Shown in pieces: positions 1 through 7,711 of a stretch of 25,790 nucleotides of DNA (positions are counted from its first letter, which is position 1; every line of letters begins with the position of its first letter). The stretch comes from JBBQBQ01 sp038317685 (GTDB lineage Bacteria; Desulfobacterota; Desulfuromonadia; Desulfuromonadales; DDH964). The translations under genes were made by a program, and so were the position numbers. The notes below the pieces were generated by a model. It did not search any database and had not been told where the DNA came from. It worked only from the letters and a program-made list of their open reading frames with translations. The DNA lies in the NCBI GenBank assembly GCA_038317685.1, contig JBBQBQ010000013.1, forward strand, positions 1-25,790, written 5' to 3'.

Positions 1-3
1 CCG

Positions 4-40
4 CCGGGGACCCGCATTATGCGGGTCCCCGGGTCAATTT
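4..40 (+). terminator. Intrinsic-terminator-like hairpin of an upstream gene
   Basis: A perfect 12-bp stem (CCGGGGACCCGC at 4-15 pairing with 21-32) closes a 5-nt loop. Only a weak T-rich stretch (AATTT) follows, so termination may be partial. No coding region ends inside the window before it, so it probably serves a gene lying to the left. Confidence 0.6.
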
Positions 41-135
41 CAGGCTGATTAAGCGGCGCTTTCCGAGCAAGTCCTAACTTGACAAACCGGGGAGCCTCCG
101 GTGAAAATGCCGCGGTTTTGACGTCTAGAAAAATC

Positions 136-164
136 TTTACACGTCCCACCCCCTGATGTATCCT
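136..164 (+). promoter_or_regulatory. Sigma70-type promoter for tRNA-Ser / SRP RNA
   Basis: TTTACA at 136-141 and TATCCT at 159-164 are separated by exactly 17 bp. The predicted start near 171 is only about five bases before the mature tRNA end. A second, weaker candidate (TTGACA at 79-84) lies upstream without a good -10 box. Confidence 0.6.
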
Positions 165-175
165 ACCCAACCTGC

Positions 176-263
<88 letters not shown>

Positions 264-302
264 GTTTCAATGGTTTTCAAAGCAGCGCCAATTGCCGTCA
301 GA

Positions 303-410
303 AGTGACAGCCGGGTCCCGCGCAACGGACGGTCGCGAACCCCGTCAGGCCCGGAAGGGAGCAGCGGCAACGACCCCAGCCGTGTGCCGCGGGGGTGCCT
401 GGCTGTCACT
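303..410 (+). ncRNA. ffs: Signal recognition particle RNA, small bacterial (4.5S) type
   Basis: This is the RNA scaffold of the signal recognition particle, which binds Ffh and targets membrane and secreted proteins to the Sec translocon. The terminal arms AGTGACAGCC (303-312) and GGCTGTCACT (401-410) are exactly complementary and define the ends of one long hairpin. The apical domain carries the conserved GGAAGG (353-358) and GCAGC (361-365) that form the Ffh-binding internal loops. The gene begins only 39 nt after tRNA-Ser with no separate promoter visible, so the two are probably co-transcribed and processed. ffs next to dnaX is a common bacterial arrangement. Ends are accurate to a few bases. 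Confidence 0.92.
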
Positions 411-476
411 TGTGCCGGCAATTTCCTTTCGCGGGAAGTTGGTCCTCAACGCCCCACACGGAGATCCTCGAACGCC

Positions 477-2141
477 ATGTCGTACCTGGTACTGGCCCGT
501 AAATGGCGGCCCCAGACATTTGCCGACCTGGTTGGTCAGGAACACGTCAGCCAGACCCTCGGCAACGCCATCCTCACCGGCCGACTCCACCACGCCTTTC
601 TCTTCACCGGCGCCCGCGGCGTCGGCAAGACCTCGGCGGCACGGATTCTGGCCAAGGCGATCAACTGCGAACAGGGCCTTTCCCCCATCCCCTGCAATGA
701 GTGCCCCTCCTGTCTGGAAATCTCTGCCGGCCAGGGGATCGATGTTTTCGAGATCGACGGGGCGTCCAACACCGGGGTCGACGATGTGCGCGAATTACGT
801 GAGAACATCCGTTACCTGCCATCCCGGTCCCGCTACAAGATCTTCATTATTGACGAAGTTCACATGCTCTCCATCAACGCCTTCAATGCTCTGCTGAAGA
901 CGCTGGAGGAACCCCCCAGCCACGCCAAGTTTATCTTTGCCACCACCGAACCCCATAAAATCCCCATTACCATCCTGTCGCGCTGCCAGCGTCTTGACTT
1001 CCGCAAGATTGCCCTGCCGCGGGTGGTGGGGCGACTACGGGAGATCGTGGCTGCCGAGCAGATCGAGATTTCCGACCGGGCGCTGGCGCTGGTGGCGAGG
1101 CGCGGAGAAGGAAGCATGCGCGATGCCCTGTCGACGCTTGACCAGGTGATTGCCTTTTGCGGTGAACGGGTCGCTGACGAAGATGTTCAGGGTCTGCTCG
1201 GGATGGTCGATCGACGGTTGTTGTTTGATGCCGTGGAAGGAGTGGTTCGGCACGACAGCCGGCAGGTTCTGGAAGCGGCCCGGAGGGTCGATAATCAGGG
1301 CTATTCGTTTCGTCAGTTCTGCCAGGAGCTGGTCGACCTGTTTCGTTCACTGGTGCTGGTTCGCGTCGTTGACGACCCCGCCGAACTTCTCGACGTCAGC
1401 GGCGATGAACTGCGCGAGATTGAAATCCTGGCCCAGACCGGGGGTGTCGAGGATCACCAGCGGGCACTGACGCTCCTCCTGCGGACCGAGGCGGAACTTG
1501 CTACCTCCTCCTTCCCTCGGCTGACCCTGGAGATGGCTTTGGTGCGATTGACCCAGTTGGCGCCAGCCAGGGAGGTCGCGGTCCTGGTGCGAAAGCTGGA
1601 GGAGTTGGAACGGCAGTTGGCGGGGCGAGGCGGGTTGCCCGCTTCGGCGCCGCCGGCCCGCCGGGAAACGCCGGAGGAAGAACCCCCGCCGGGAAAAAAG
1701 CCGGCAGCCCCGGCAGCGCCTACAGGCGGTGATCGGGGCTGGCCGGGGCTGGTCGAATTCGTCAAGGCCCGCCGTCGCCCGGTCATCGCGTCGATCCTTG
1801 AGCAGGCCAGTCCCCTGGCCATTGAGCTGCCGCTTCTGCACCTGGGACTTCCCAAGGGTTCTTTTGCCATCGGCCAACTTGAGGACCGCGATTACCTTGA
1901 GGCACTGACAGCCCTGGCCGGTGAATATTTCGGCAGTGAAGTCAAGGTCAAGGTGACAGCGGTGGCCGGTGGCAGCGGTCAGCTACCACCATCGTTGGTC
2001 GAGGAGCGTGAGGCTCTCCAATCGGACCGGCAGCGTCGCCTGCGGGAAGATGCCCTGAACCATCCGATGGTTAAAGCGGCCGAGGAGCTGTTCGGCGCCA
2101 CGGTGGTCGAGGTCAAGCCGATCGACAAAGGCTTTGTCTGA
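477..2141 (+). CDS. dnaX: DNA polymerase III subunit tau/gamma
   Basis: This is the clamp-loader ATPase of the replicative polymerase; it loads the sliding clamp and ties the holoenzyme together. The start at 477 gives the family-typical N-terminus MSYLVLARKWRPQTF. Longer in-frame starts would run back into the SRP RNA and the tRNA. In the 554-residue product I see the P-loop GARGVGKT (45-52), zinc-binding cysteines C64, C73, C76 and C79, Walker B DEVH (126-129) and the SRC sensor motif (168-170). A proline/lysine-rich linker near residue 400 separates the clamp-loader part from the C-terminal tau region. An SD-like GGAG lies at 460-463. The linker contains a -1 frameshift signal, listed separately, predicting a 418-residue gamma form. 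Confidence 0.96.
   Translation: MSYLVLARKWRPQTFADLVGQEHVSQTLGNAILTGRLHHAFLFTGARGVGKTSAARILAKAINCEQGLSPIPCNECPSCLEISAGQGIDVFEIDGASNTGVDDVRELRENIRYLPSRSRYKIFIIDEVHMLSINAFNALLKTLEEPPSHAKFIFATTEPHKIPITILSRCQRLDFRKIALPRVVGRLREIVAAEQIEISDRALALVARRGEGSMRDALSTLDQVIAFCGERVADEDVQGLLGMVDRRLLFDAVEGVVRHDSRQVLEAARRVDNQGYSFRQFCQELVDLFRSLVLVRVVDDPAELLDVSGDELREIEILAQTGGVEDHQRALTLLLRTEAELATSSFPRLTLEMALVRLTQLAPAREVAVLVRKLEELERQLAGRGGLPASAPPARRETPEEEPPPGKKPAAPAAPTGGDRGWPGLVEFVKARRRPVIASILEQASPLAIELPLLHLGLPKGSFAIGQLEDRDYLEALTALAGEYFGSEVKVKVTAVAGGSGQLPPSLVEEREALQSDRQRRLREDALNHPMVKAAEELFGATVVEVKPIDKGFV
1673..1740 (+). promoter_or_regulatory. Programmed -1 ribosomal frameshift signal inside dnaX
   Basis: The slippery heptamer A AAA AAG (1694-1700) sits in the correct phase (GGA AAA AAG), the same heptamer and phase as in E. 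coli dnaX. An SD-like GGAGGA (1673-1678) lies upstream. Downstream, AGCCCCG (1706-1712) pairs with CGGGGCT (1734-1740). A smaller inner stem, CGCC/GGCG, and an outer CCGGC/GCCGG extension reinforce it. Slipping to -1 adds ten codons after Lys408 and stops at TGA 1730-1732. Confidence 0.8.
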
Positions 2142-2182
2142 AATCCCCTGTGGTCGGCAGCGGGAGAGCAGGATAGTGATCC

Positions 2183-2248
2183 GTGACACAGGCCGGTCGG
2201 TCTGTTAAATTCAAAAGGTCCGCGGAGGTGGTCAGGGAACGTTCCCTG
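2183..2248 (+). promoter_or_regulatory. Candidate promoter and palindromic operator-like site before ybaB
   Basis: GTGACA (2183-2188) and TTAAAT (2205-2210) are separated by 16 bp, and a TG one base before the -10 box resembles an extended -10. About 20 bp past the expected start lies a perfect 16-bp palindrome, CAGGGAACGTTCCCTG (2233-2248). It is suited either to a dimeric regulator or to a leader hairpin. The regulator is unknown. Confidence 0.4.
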
Positions 2249-2283
2249 CCGGTCCCGGCCGATCTTGTTCGGAGGTTTTGAAG

Positions 2284-2598
2284 ATGTCCAAAGGACTCGG
2301 CAACATCATGAAGCAGGCCCAGATGATGCAGCAGAAAATGGCCCGCATGCAAGAGGAGCTGGCCCAACGTCAGGTCGATGCGAGCGCCGGTGGCGGCATG
2401 GTCACGGCGGTCGTGAACGGCAAACAGCAGATCCTGTCGCTGGTCATCGATAGAAGCGTGGTCGATCCCACCGATGTGGAAATGCTCCAGGACCTGGTGG
2501 TGGCCGCCCTCAACGAGGCGCTCAAAAAGAGCCAGGAGATGATGCAGGAGGAGATGTCGAAGATCACCGGCGGGTTGAATCTGCCCGGATTATTCTGA
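2284..2598 (+). CDS. ybaB: YbaB/EbfC family nucleoid-associated protein
   Basis: This is a small DNA-binding protein (104 residues) of the YbaB/EbfC family, usually encoded between dnaX and recR and thought to bind DNA as a dimer. The product is glutamine- and methionine-rich at its helical N-terminus. It has the family's central beta segment (GGGMVTAVVNGKQQILSLVID) and a long C-terminal helix ending in a glycine-rich LPGLF tail. The ATG at 2284 is preferred over an in-frame TTG at 2278 because GGAGG (2271-2275) lies 8 nt before the ATG but only 2 nt before the TTG. The length matches the family. Confidence 0.93.
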   Translation: MSKGLGNIMKQAQMMQQKMARMQEELAQRQVDASAGGGMVTAVVNGKQQILSLVIDRSVVDPTDVEMLQDLVVAALNEALKKSQEMMQEEMSKITGGLNLPGLF

Positions 2599-2703
2599 TC
2601 ATTAAAGAGTCGGCCTCCTTGACGTAAAACCTTGCTTCGCTCGACGAAACCGTGGTATTAGTTCGTTATGGTCAGACCAATTTCGGGGAAGTTTTAAGAA
2701 AAG

Positions 2704-2709
2704 TATAAT
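2704..2709 (+). promoter_or_regulatory. Possible -10 box (TATAAT) in the AT-rich recR leader
   Basis: A consensus TATAAT lies in an unusually AT-rich stretch (about 2690-2770) before recR. The hexamer 17 bp upstream (TTTCGG, 2681-2686) is a poor -35 match, so this is tentative. Confidence 0.35.
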
Positions 2710-2773
2710 TTCTGTTTGGTAAACTTAAAAAAATAAAACAAGATTTTAAGAAATTGGATTTTTCTCAATACTC

Positions 2774-3373
2774 ATGCTAGACTCCATCCCGTCTTTTGCC
2801 AGGCTGGTCGCAGAACTGGGCAAGTTCCCCGGCGTCGGGCGAAAGACCGCGACGCGTTTGGCCTTTTTTTTGTTGCGCCAGCCCTTGACGGAGGTCGAGG
2901 CCTTGGCTGAGGCCATTCGGGAGTTGAAGGCGAAAATCAGTTTTTGCTCGACCTGTCACAACATCACCGAATCCGATCCCTGTCCTCTCTGCTCGGACTC
3001 GACTCGGAACGAACGGTTGTTGTGCGTGGTGGAGGAACCTCAGGATTTGGTTTCCATCGAGCGCAGCCGTTCATTTCGCGGGCGTTACCATGTCCTGCAT
3101 GGAGCCCTGTCGCCATTGGACGGGATCGGACCCGAGCAGTTGCACCTTGCCGGGCTGATGGACCGGATTCAGGGCGCAGGGGTGGACGAGGTCCTGATCG
3201 CCACCAATTTCAGCGTCGAGGGGGAGGCCACGGCGCTTTATCTGGCGCGGCTGATCCGGCCCCTCGGAATCCGCGTGACACGTCTTGCCTACGGCATCCC
3301 GATGGGGAGCGATCTCGAGTACGTCGACGAGGCCACCGTGCACCGGGCGGTGGAAGGACGACGGGACCTGTGA
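2774..3373 (+). CDS. recR: Recombination mediator protein RecR
   Basis: RecR works with RecF/RecO to load RecA on SSB-coated single-stranded DNA at gaps. The 199-residue product has the family-length architecture. An N-terminal helix-hairpin-helix (FPGVGRKTA) is followed by a C4 zinc finger (CSTC...CPLC, near residues 57-72). A Toprim domain follows (LLCVVEEPQDL onwards), and the C-terminal region contains the conserved AYGIPMGSDLEY motif. The start MLDSIPSFARL matches the usual RecR N-terminus. No convincing Shine-Dalgarno sequence precedes the ATG; the leader is AT-rich instead. It closes the dnaX-ybaB-recR set, and no terminator is visible after it. Confidence 0.95.
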   Translation: MLDSIPSFARLVAELGKFPGVGRKTATRLAFFLLRQPLTEVEALAEAIRELKAKISFCSTCHNITESDPCPLCSDSTRNERLLCVVEEPQDLVSIERSRSFRGRYHVLHGALSPLDGIGPEQLHLAGLMDRIQGAGVDEVLIATNFSVEGEATALYLARLIRPLGIRVTRLAYGIPMGSDLEYVDEATVHRAVEGRRDL

Positions 3374-3446
3374 GCGCCATCAACTCGCCAAAATCAGACA
3401 TCATTCTGTAAAAAACCAGCCACGCCACGCTCAAAAGGAGGAGTTC

Positions 3447-6400
3447 ATGTCGAGAAAAATGGTTAACATTGACGGTAACACCGCGGCAGCGCATGTGGCC
3501 CATGCGACCAACGAGGTCATTGCCATCTACCCGATTACCCCATCCTCAGTGATGGGGGAAATCTCCGATGCCAAGAGTGCCGTCGGTGAGAAGAACATTT
3601 GGGGGACCGTCCCCAAAGTGGTCGAGATGCAGTCCGAAGGCGGAGCAGCCGGAGCGGTCCATGGCGCCCTGCAGGCCGGCGCCCTGACCACCACCTTCAC
3701 TGCCTCCCAAGGGCTGCTGCTCATGATCCCCAACATGTACAAGATCGCCGGGGAATTGACCAGCACCGTCTTTCACGTTTCGGCCCGCGCCATCGCCGCC
3801 CAGGCGCTGTCGATCTTCGGCGATCATTCGGACGTCATGGCCTGTCGCCAGACCGGCTGGACCATGTTCTGCTCCAACAATGTCCAGGAGGTCATGGACT
3901 TCGCCCTGATCGCCCAGGCGACCGCCCTCGAGTCGCGGGTGCCGGTGCTGCACTACTTCGACGGCTTTCGGACCTCTCATGAAGTTCAGAAGGTCGAAGC
4001 ACTGAGCATGAAGAACATGAAGGCCATGATCGACGACGACCTGGTCTCCGCCCATCGGGCCCGAGCTCTGTCGCCGGACCACCCGGTGCTGCGCGGCAGC
4101 GCCCAGAACCCGGACGTCTATTTCCAAGGCCGTGAGACGGTCAACACCTACTACGACAAAGTTCCCGGCATCCTGCAGGGGCAGATGGACAAGTTCGCCA
4201 AGCTCACCGGCCGCCAGTACCAGCTGGTCGACTATGTCGGACATCCCAAGGCGGAGCGGGTGGTGGTGCTGATGGGCTCGGGCTGCGAAGCGATGGAAGA
4301 GCTGATCCTGCATCTGGTCGCCCAAGGTGAAAAGGTCGGCATGATCAAGATCCGCCTCTTCCTCCCCTTCCCGATCGAGCAGTTCTGCAAGGCGATCCCC
4401 AGCAGTGTCAAGAAGATCACCGTCCTCGACCGCACCAAGGAACCGGGCTCCATCGGCGAGCCCCTCTACCAGTCGGTGCGTACCGCCATCGGCGAGGGGA
4501 TGGTCGATGGCTTCACCAGCTTCGCGGGCTATCCGAGTATCGTCGGCGGCCGTTACGGCCTCGGTTCCTTCGAGTTCAATGCCGGCATGTGCAAGGCGGT
4601 CCTCGACAACATGCTCCTCGACAAGCCGATGAACCACTTCATCGTCGGTTTCAACGACGATATAACCGGCAAGAGTCTCAAGTTCGACGCCAACTATCAG
4701 GTGCCCTTCGACGGCTATGCCGCCATGTTCTACGGCCTCGGCTCCGACGGCACCGTCGGTGCCAACAAGAACTCCATCAAGATTATCGGCGACTGCACCG
4801 ACAACCAGGTCCAGGCCTACTTCGTCTACGACTCCAAGAAGGCCGGCAGCATGACCACCTCGCACCTGCGCTTCGGCAAGCAGACGATCCGCTGCACCTA
4901 TCTGATCGACGAAGGCCAGGCCGACTTCGTCGCCTGCCACAACTTCTCCTTCCTCGAGAAGTACGACATGCTGAAGAACGCCAAGCAGGGTGCGACCTTC
5001 CTGCTCAACTCACCTTTCAGCAAGACCGAGATCTGGGCCCACCTGCCGAAAGCGGTACAGCAGCAGATCATCGACAAGGGGCTCAAATTCTACGTCATCG
5101 ACGGCATCGCCCTCGGCGAGAAACTCGGCCTGGGCGCACGCATCAACGTCATCATGCAGACCGCCTTCTTCAAGATCTCCGGCATCATCCCCCTTGACCA
5201 GGCAATCGCCGAGATCAAGGACGCCATCATCAAGTCCTATGGCAAGGCTGGCGAGAAGGTCCTCAACATGAACAAGCAGGCGGTCGACACCGCCCTCGAG
5301 AACATCGAGGCCGTGACCGTTCCCGCCAAAGCCGACAGCTCCATCGAAATGCAGGTCGGCAAATGGGCCGACTGCTCCGCCACCGTGCAGACCACCCTCG
5401 GCCCGATCATCGACGGTCTCGGCCACAAGCTGCCCCTCTCGGCGATGCCGGCCGACGGCACCTTCCCGACCGGCACTGCCAGTGTCGAGAAGCGCAACAT
5501 CGCAGTCAATGTTCCGGTCTGGAAGGAGGATCTCTGCATCCAGTGCGGGATCTGCTCTTTTGTCTGTCCCCACGCCACCATCCGCATGAAGATCTACAAT
5601 GAGGCCGACCGCAAGGGGGCTCCGGCAACCTTCAAGTCCTGTGCCGCCAAGGGCAAGGAGATGGACGGCAAGCTCTTCACCTTGCAGGTTGCGGTGGAAG
5701 ACTGCACCGGCTGCGGGGCCTGTGTCTACAACTGTCCGGCGAAGAGTAAAACCGACGAAAGCGTCAAGGCGATCAACATGACGCCCCAGGCCCCGTTGCG
5801 CGAGAAGGAGCGGGCCAACTTCGACTTCTTCCTCGCCCTCCCCGATACCGATCCGGCGCTCTTCAACCGAGGCAGCCTCAAGGGGAGCCAGTTGTTGCCG
5901 CCGATGTTCGAGTTCTCCGGCGCCTGCGCCGGCTGCGGCGAGACCCCCTTCGTCAAGCTTTGTTCGCAGCTCTTCGGCGACCGCATGGTCGTCGCCAATG
6001 CTACCGGCTGTTCCTCGATCTACGGAGGCAACCTGCCGACCACTCCCTGGACCAAGCGCAAGGACGGCCTCGGGCCGGCCTGGAGCAACTCGCTCTTCGA
6101 AGACAATGCCGAGTTCGGTTTCGGGATGCGCCTCGCCATCGACAAGACCAGCGGCTATGCCCGTGAACTTCTCGAACGCAACAAGGAGTGCGGCTGCAAG
6201 GCTTGTGAGGGGACCCTGGATCTCAAGCAGGCGCTCCTCGATGCCGACCAGTCGACCCAGGAAGGGATCGAAGCCCAGCGCGGCCGGGTCGCCGAGCTGA
6301 AGAAGATCCTCTCCGCCTGCACCCACGAGACGGCCAAACCGCTCCTGGTCAACGTCGATTATCTGGTCATCAAGTCGGTCTGGATTCACGGTGGCGACGG

Positions 6401-7034
6401 CTGGGCCTATGACATCGGCTACGGCGGTCTCGACCACGTCCTCGCCTCCGGCGCCAACGTCAATGTCCTGGTTCTCGATACCGAGGTCTATTCCAATACC
6501 GGCGGCCAGGCCTCCAAGTCGACCCCGATCGGTGCTGTTGCCCAGTTCGCCGCCGGCGGCAAGGTGATGCCGAAAAAAGACCTGTCGATGATCGCCATGA
6601 CCTACGGCAATATCTATGTCGCCCGGGTCTCCCTCGCCAATCCGGCCCAGGTGGTCAAGGCCATGATCGAGGCCGACGCCTACCCCGGCCCGGCGCTGAT
6701 CATCGCCTACAGCCACTGCATCGCCCATGGTATTGACATGACCAAAGCCGTCGACAACTGCAAGGAAGCAGTCGCCTGCGGCCATTGGCCGCTGTTCCGC
6801 TACGATCCCCGCTTGGCGGCGGAAGGGAAGAATCCGCTGCAGATGGACAGCAAGGATCCGAGCATCAGCTTCGCCGAATTTGCCAAGAACCAGAATCGCT
6901 TCCGGGTGCTGAAGAAGGCCAACCCGGAACATGCGGACGCCCTGATGGCGGCCTCCGCCAAGGAGACCGCAACCCGTTACGACCTGTACAAGAAACTGGC
7001 CGAAATGCAGGCCGACTGCGGCGTGAAGAAGTAA
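3447..7034 (+). CDS. nifJ: Pyruvate:ferredoxin (flavodoxin) oxidoreductase, single-chain
   Basis: This enzyme reversibly converts pyruvate and CoA to acetyl-CoA, CO2 and reduced ferredoxin in the cytoplasm. In acetate-oxidising anaerobes it can also run toward pyruvate synthesis. The 1195-residue length is typical of the fused homodimeric form. The N-terminal pyruvate-binding domain has the YPITPSS motif. Two [4Fe-4S] ferredoxin motifs begin at C697 (CIQCGICSFVCP) and C753 (CTGCGACVYNCP). The TPP domain has the cluster cysteines CAGCG at 827, the GDGWAYDIGYGG motif near 983 and SNTGGQASKSTP further on. The ATG at 3447 follows a strong AGGAGG at 3436-3441; an earlier in-frame start would overlap recR. 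Codons favour C in third position, as in highly expressed genes. A strong terminator follows. Confidence 0.97.
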   Translation: MSRKMVNIDGNTAAAHVAHATNEVIAIYPITPSSVMGEISDAKSAVGEKNIWGTVPKVVEMQSEGGAAGAVHGALQAGALTTTFTASQGLLLMIPNMYKIAGELTSTVFHVSARAIAAQALSIFGDHSDVMACRQTGWTMFCSNNVQEVMDFALIAQATALESRVPVLHYFDGFRTSHEVQKVEALSMKNMKAMIDDDLVSAHRARALSPDHPVLRGSAQNPDVYFQGRETVNTYYDKVPGILQGQMDKFAKLTGRQYQLVDYVGHPKAERVVVLMGSGCEAMEELILHLVAQGEKVGMIKIRLFLPFPIEQFCKAIPSSVKKITVLDRTKEPGSIGEPLYQSVRTAIGEGMVDGFTSFAGYPSIVGGRYGLGSFEFNAGMCKAVLDNMLLDKPMNHFIVGFNDDITGKSLKFDANYQVPFDGYAAMFYGLGSDGTVGANKNSIKIIGDCTDNQVQAYFVYDSKKAGSMTTSHLRFGKQTIRCTYLIDEGQADFVACHNFSFLEKYDMLKNAKQGATFLLNSPFSKTEIWAHLPKAVQQQIIDKGLKFYVIDGIALGEKLGLGARINVIMQTAFFKISGIIPLDQAIAEIKDAIIKSYGKAGEKVLNMNKQAVDTALENIEAVTVPAKADSSIEMQVGKWADCSATVQTTLGPIIDGLGHKLPLSAMPADGTFPTGTASVEKRNIAVNVPVWKEDLCIQCGICSFVCPHATIRMKIYNEADRKGAPATFKSCAAKGKEMDGKLFTLQVAVEDCTGCGACVYNCPAKSKTDESVKAINMTPQAPLREKERANFDFFLALPDTDPALFNRGSLKGSQLLPPMFEFSGACAGCGETPFVKLCSQLFGDRMVVANATGCSSIYGGNLPTTPWTKRKDGLGPAWSNSLFEDNAEFGFGMRLAIDKTSGYARELLERNKECGCKACEGTLDLKQALLDADQSTQEGIEAQRGRVAELKKILSACTHETAKPLLVNVDYLVIKSVWIHGGDGWAYDIGYGGLDHVLASGANVNVLVLDTEVYSNTGGQASKSTPIGAVAQFAAGGKVMPKKDLSMIAMTYGNIYVARVSLANPAQVVKAMIEADAYPGPALIIAYSHCIAHGIDMTKAVDNCKEAVACGHWPLFRYDPRLAAEGKNPLQMDSKDPSISFAEFAKNQNRFRVLKKANPEHADALMAASAKETATRYDLYKKLAEMQADCGVKK

Positions 7035-7059
7035 TTTCCGGTATGGTTCAGGCGCTCCG

Positions 7060-7095
7060 AACTCCCGGCGGGAAACCGCCGGGAGTTCTTTTTTT
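7060..7095 (+). terminator. Strong intrinsic terminator after pyruvate:ferredoxin oxidoreductase
   Basis: A perfect 12-bp stem (AACTCCCGGCGG at 7060-7071 with 7076-7087) is capped by a GAAA tetraloop. It is followed by CTTTTTTTT, a textbook rho-independent terminator. Confidence 0.95.
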
Positions 7096-7131
7096 CGGGC
7101 TTTCAGAGGCCCTGATGGGGACGGAAGAACC

Positions 7132-7160
7132 TTGATAATTCACAGGATGGATGATATATA
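7132..7160 (+). promoter_or_regulatory. Sigma70-type promoter of mglBA
   Basis: TTGATA (7132-7137) and TATATA (7155-7160) are separated by 17 bp. They lie just after the upstream terminator and 37 nt before the mglB start codon. Confidence 0.7.
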
Positions 7161-7196
7161 CACGGGGGTGTACAAACCTTTCTAAGGAGCGACGGC

Positions 7197-7697
7197 ATGT
7201 TCGGACCCCAGTCCTCTTCCTTCGTCATGTACGACGAGGAGTTCAAGCGCATCAACATCGTCATCGAAAAGTTGCTGCGCGAGTCCAACTCCAAGGTTAT
7301 CTTCCTGGTCGACAAAAATGGCCAGCTGATTTCCGCGACGGGGGAAACCGAGCACCTTGATACCACCAGCCTCGCCTCCCTGACGGCCGGCAACATCGCC
7401 GCGACCGGCGGTCTGGCCAAGCTGATCGGTGAAAAGGAATTCTCCATCCTCTTCCACGAGGGAGAGAAGGACAACCTGCACATCTCGATCGTCGCCGGGC
7501 GAGTCATTCTGGTGGTGATCTTCGACCAGCGCAGCTCTCTCGGGCTGGTACGGCTGCGGGTGAAAAAAGGCAGCGAGGAACTCACCACGATCTTCGCCGA
7601 TCTGGCGAAAAGGACCGAAGCCGAAGCCAAGAGCGGGAATGCCCAGAGCCCCTTCGCCGAAATCACCGACGACGATATTGACAATCTTTTCAAATAA
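7197..7697 (+). CDS. mglB: Roadblock/LC7 domain protein, MglB-type GTPase-activating protein
   Basis: MglB proteins are roadblock/LC7-fold dimers that stimulate GTP hydrolysis by the small GTPase MglA and set its position in the cell. The 166-residue product has the roadblock core over about residues 15-125: helix, the strand VIFLVDKNGQLIS, a second helix, then the HISIVAGRVILVVIFD strands. An acidic, charged C-terminal tail ends in DDDIDNLFK. AAGGAG lies 7 nt before the ATG. mglA follows after 14 nt, so the pair is one operon. In Myxococcus this pair controls polarity of motility; in Geobacter-type bacteria, control of pili or other polar machinery is plausible but is inference here. Confidence 0.9.
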   Translation: MFGPQSSSFVMYDEEFKRINIVIEKLLRESNSKVIFLVDKNGQLISATGETEHLDTTSLASLTAGNIAATGGLAKLIGEKEFSILFHEGEKDNLHISIVAGRVILVVIFDQRSSLGLVRLRVKKGSEELTTIFADLAKRTEAEAKSGNAQSPFAEITDDDIDNLFK

Positions 7698-7711
7698 CCG
7701 GGTAGGCGCCC

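Noticed and set aside
2233..2248. LexA box before ybaB
   Set aside because: GAAC and GTTC are directly abutted, without the spacing of known LexA boxes, and I have no support for this regulator.
3285..3446. In-frame upstream extension of the pyruvate:ferredoxin oxidoreductase gene into recR
   Set aside because: The ATG at 3447 has a strong AGGAGG and gives the family N-terminus; the extension lies inside recR in another frame.
3546..6932. Long minus-strand open frames (464 and 640 codons) opposite the oxidoreductase gene
   Set aside because: They are shadows of a strongly codon-biased GC-rich gene; their translations show no recognisable domains and no start signals.
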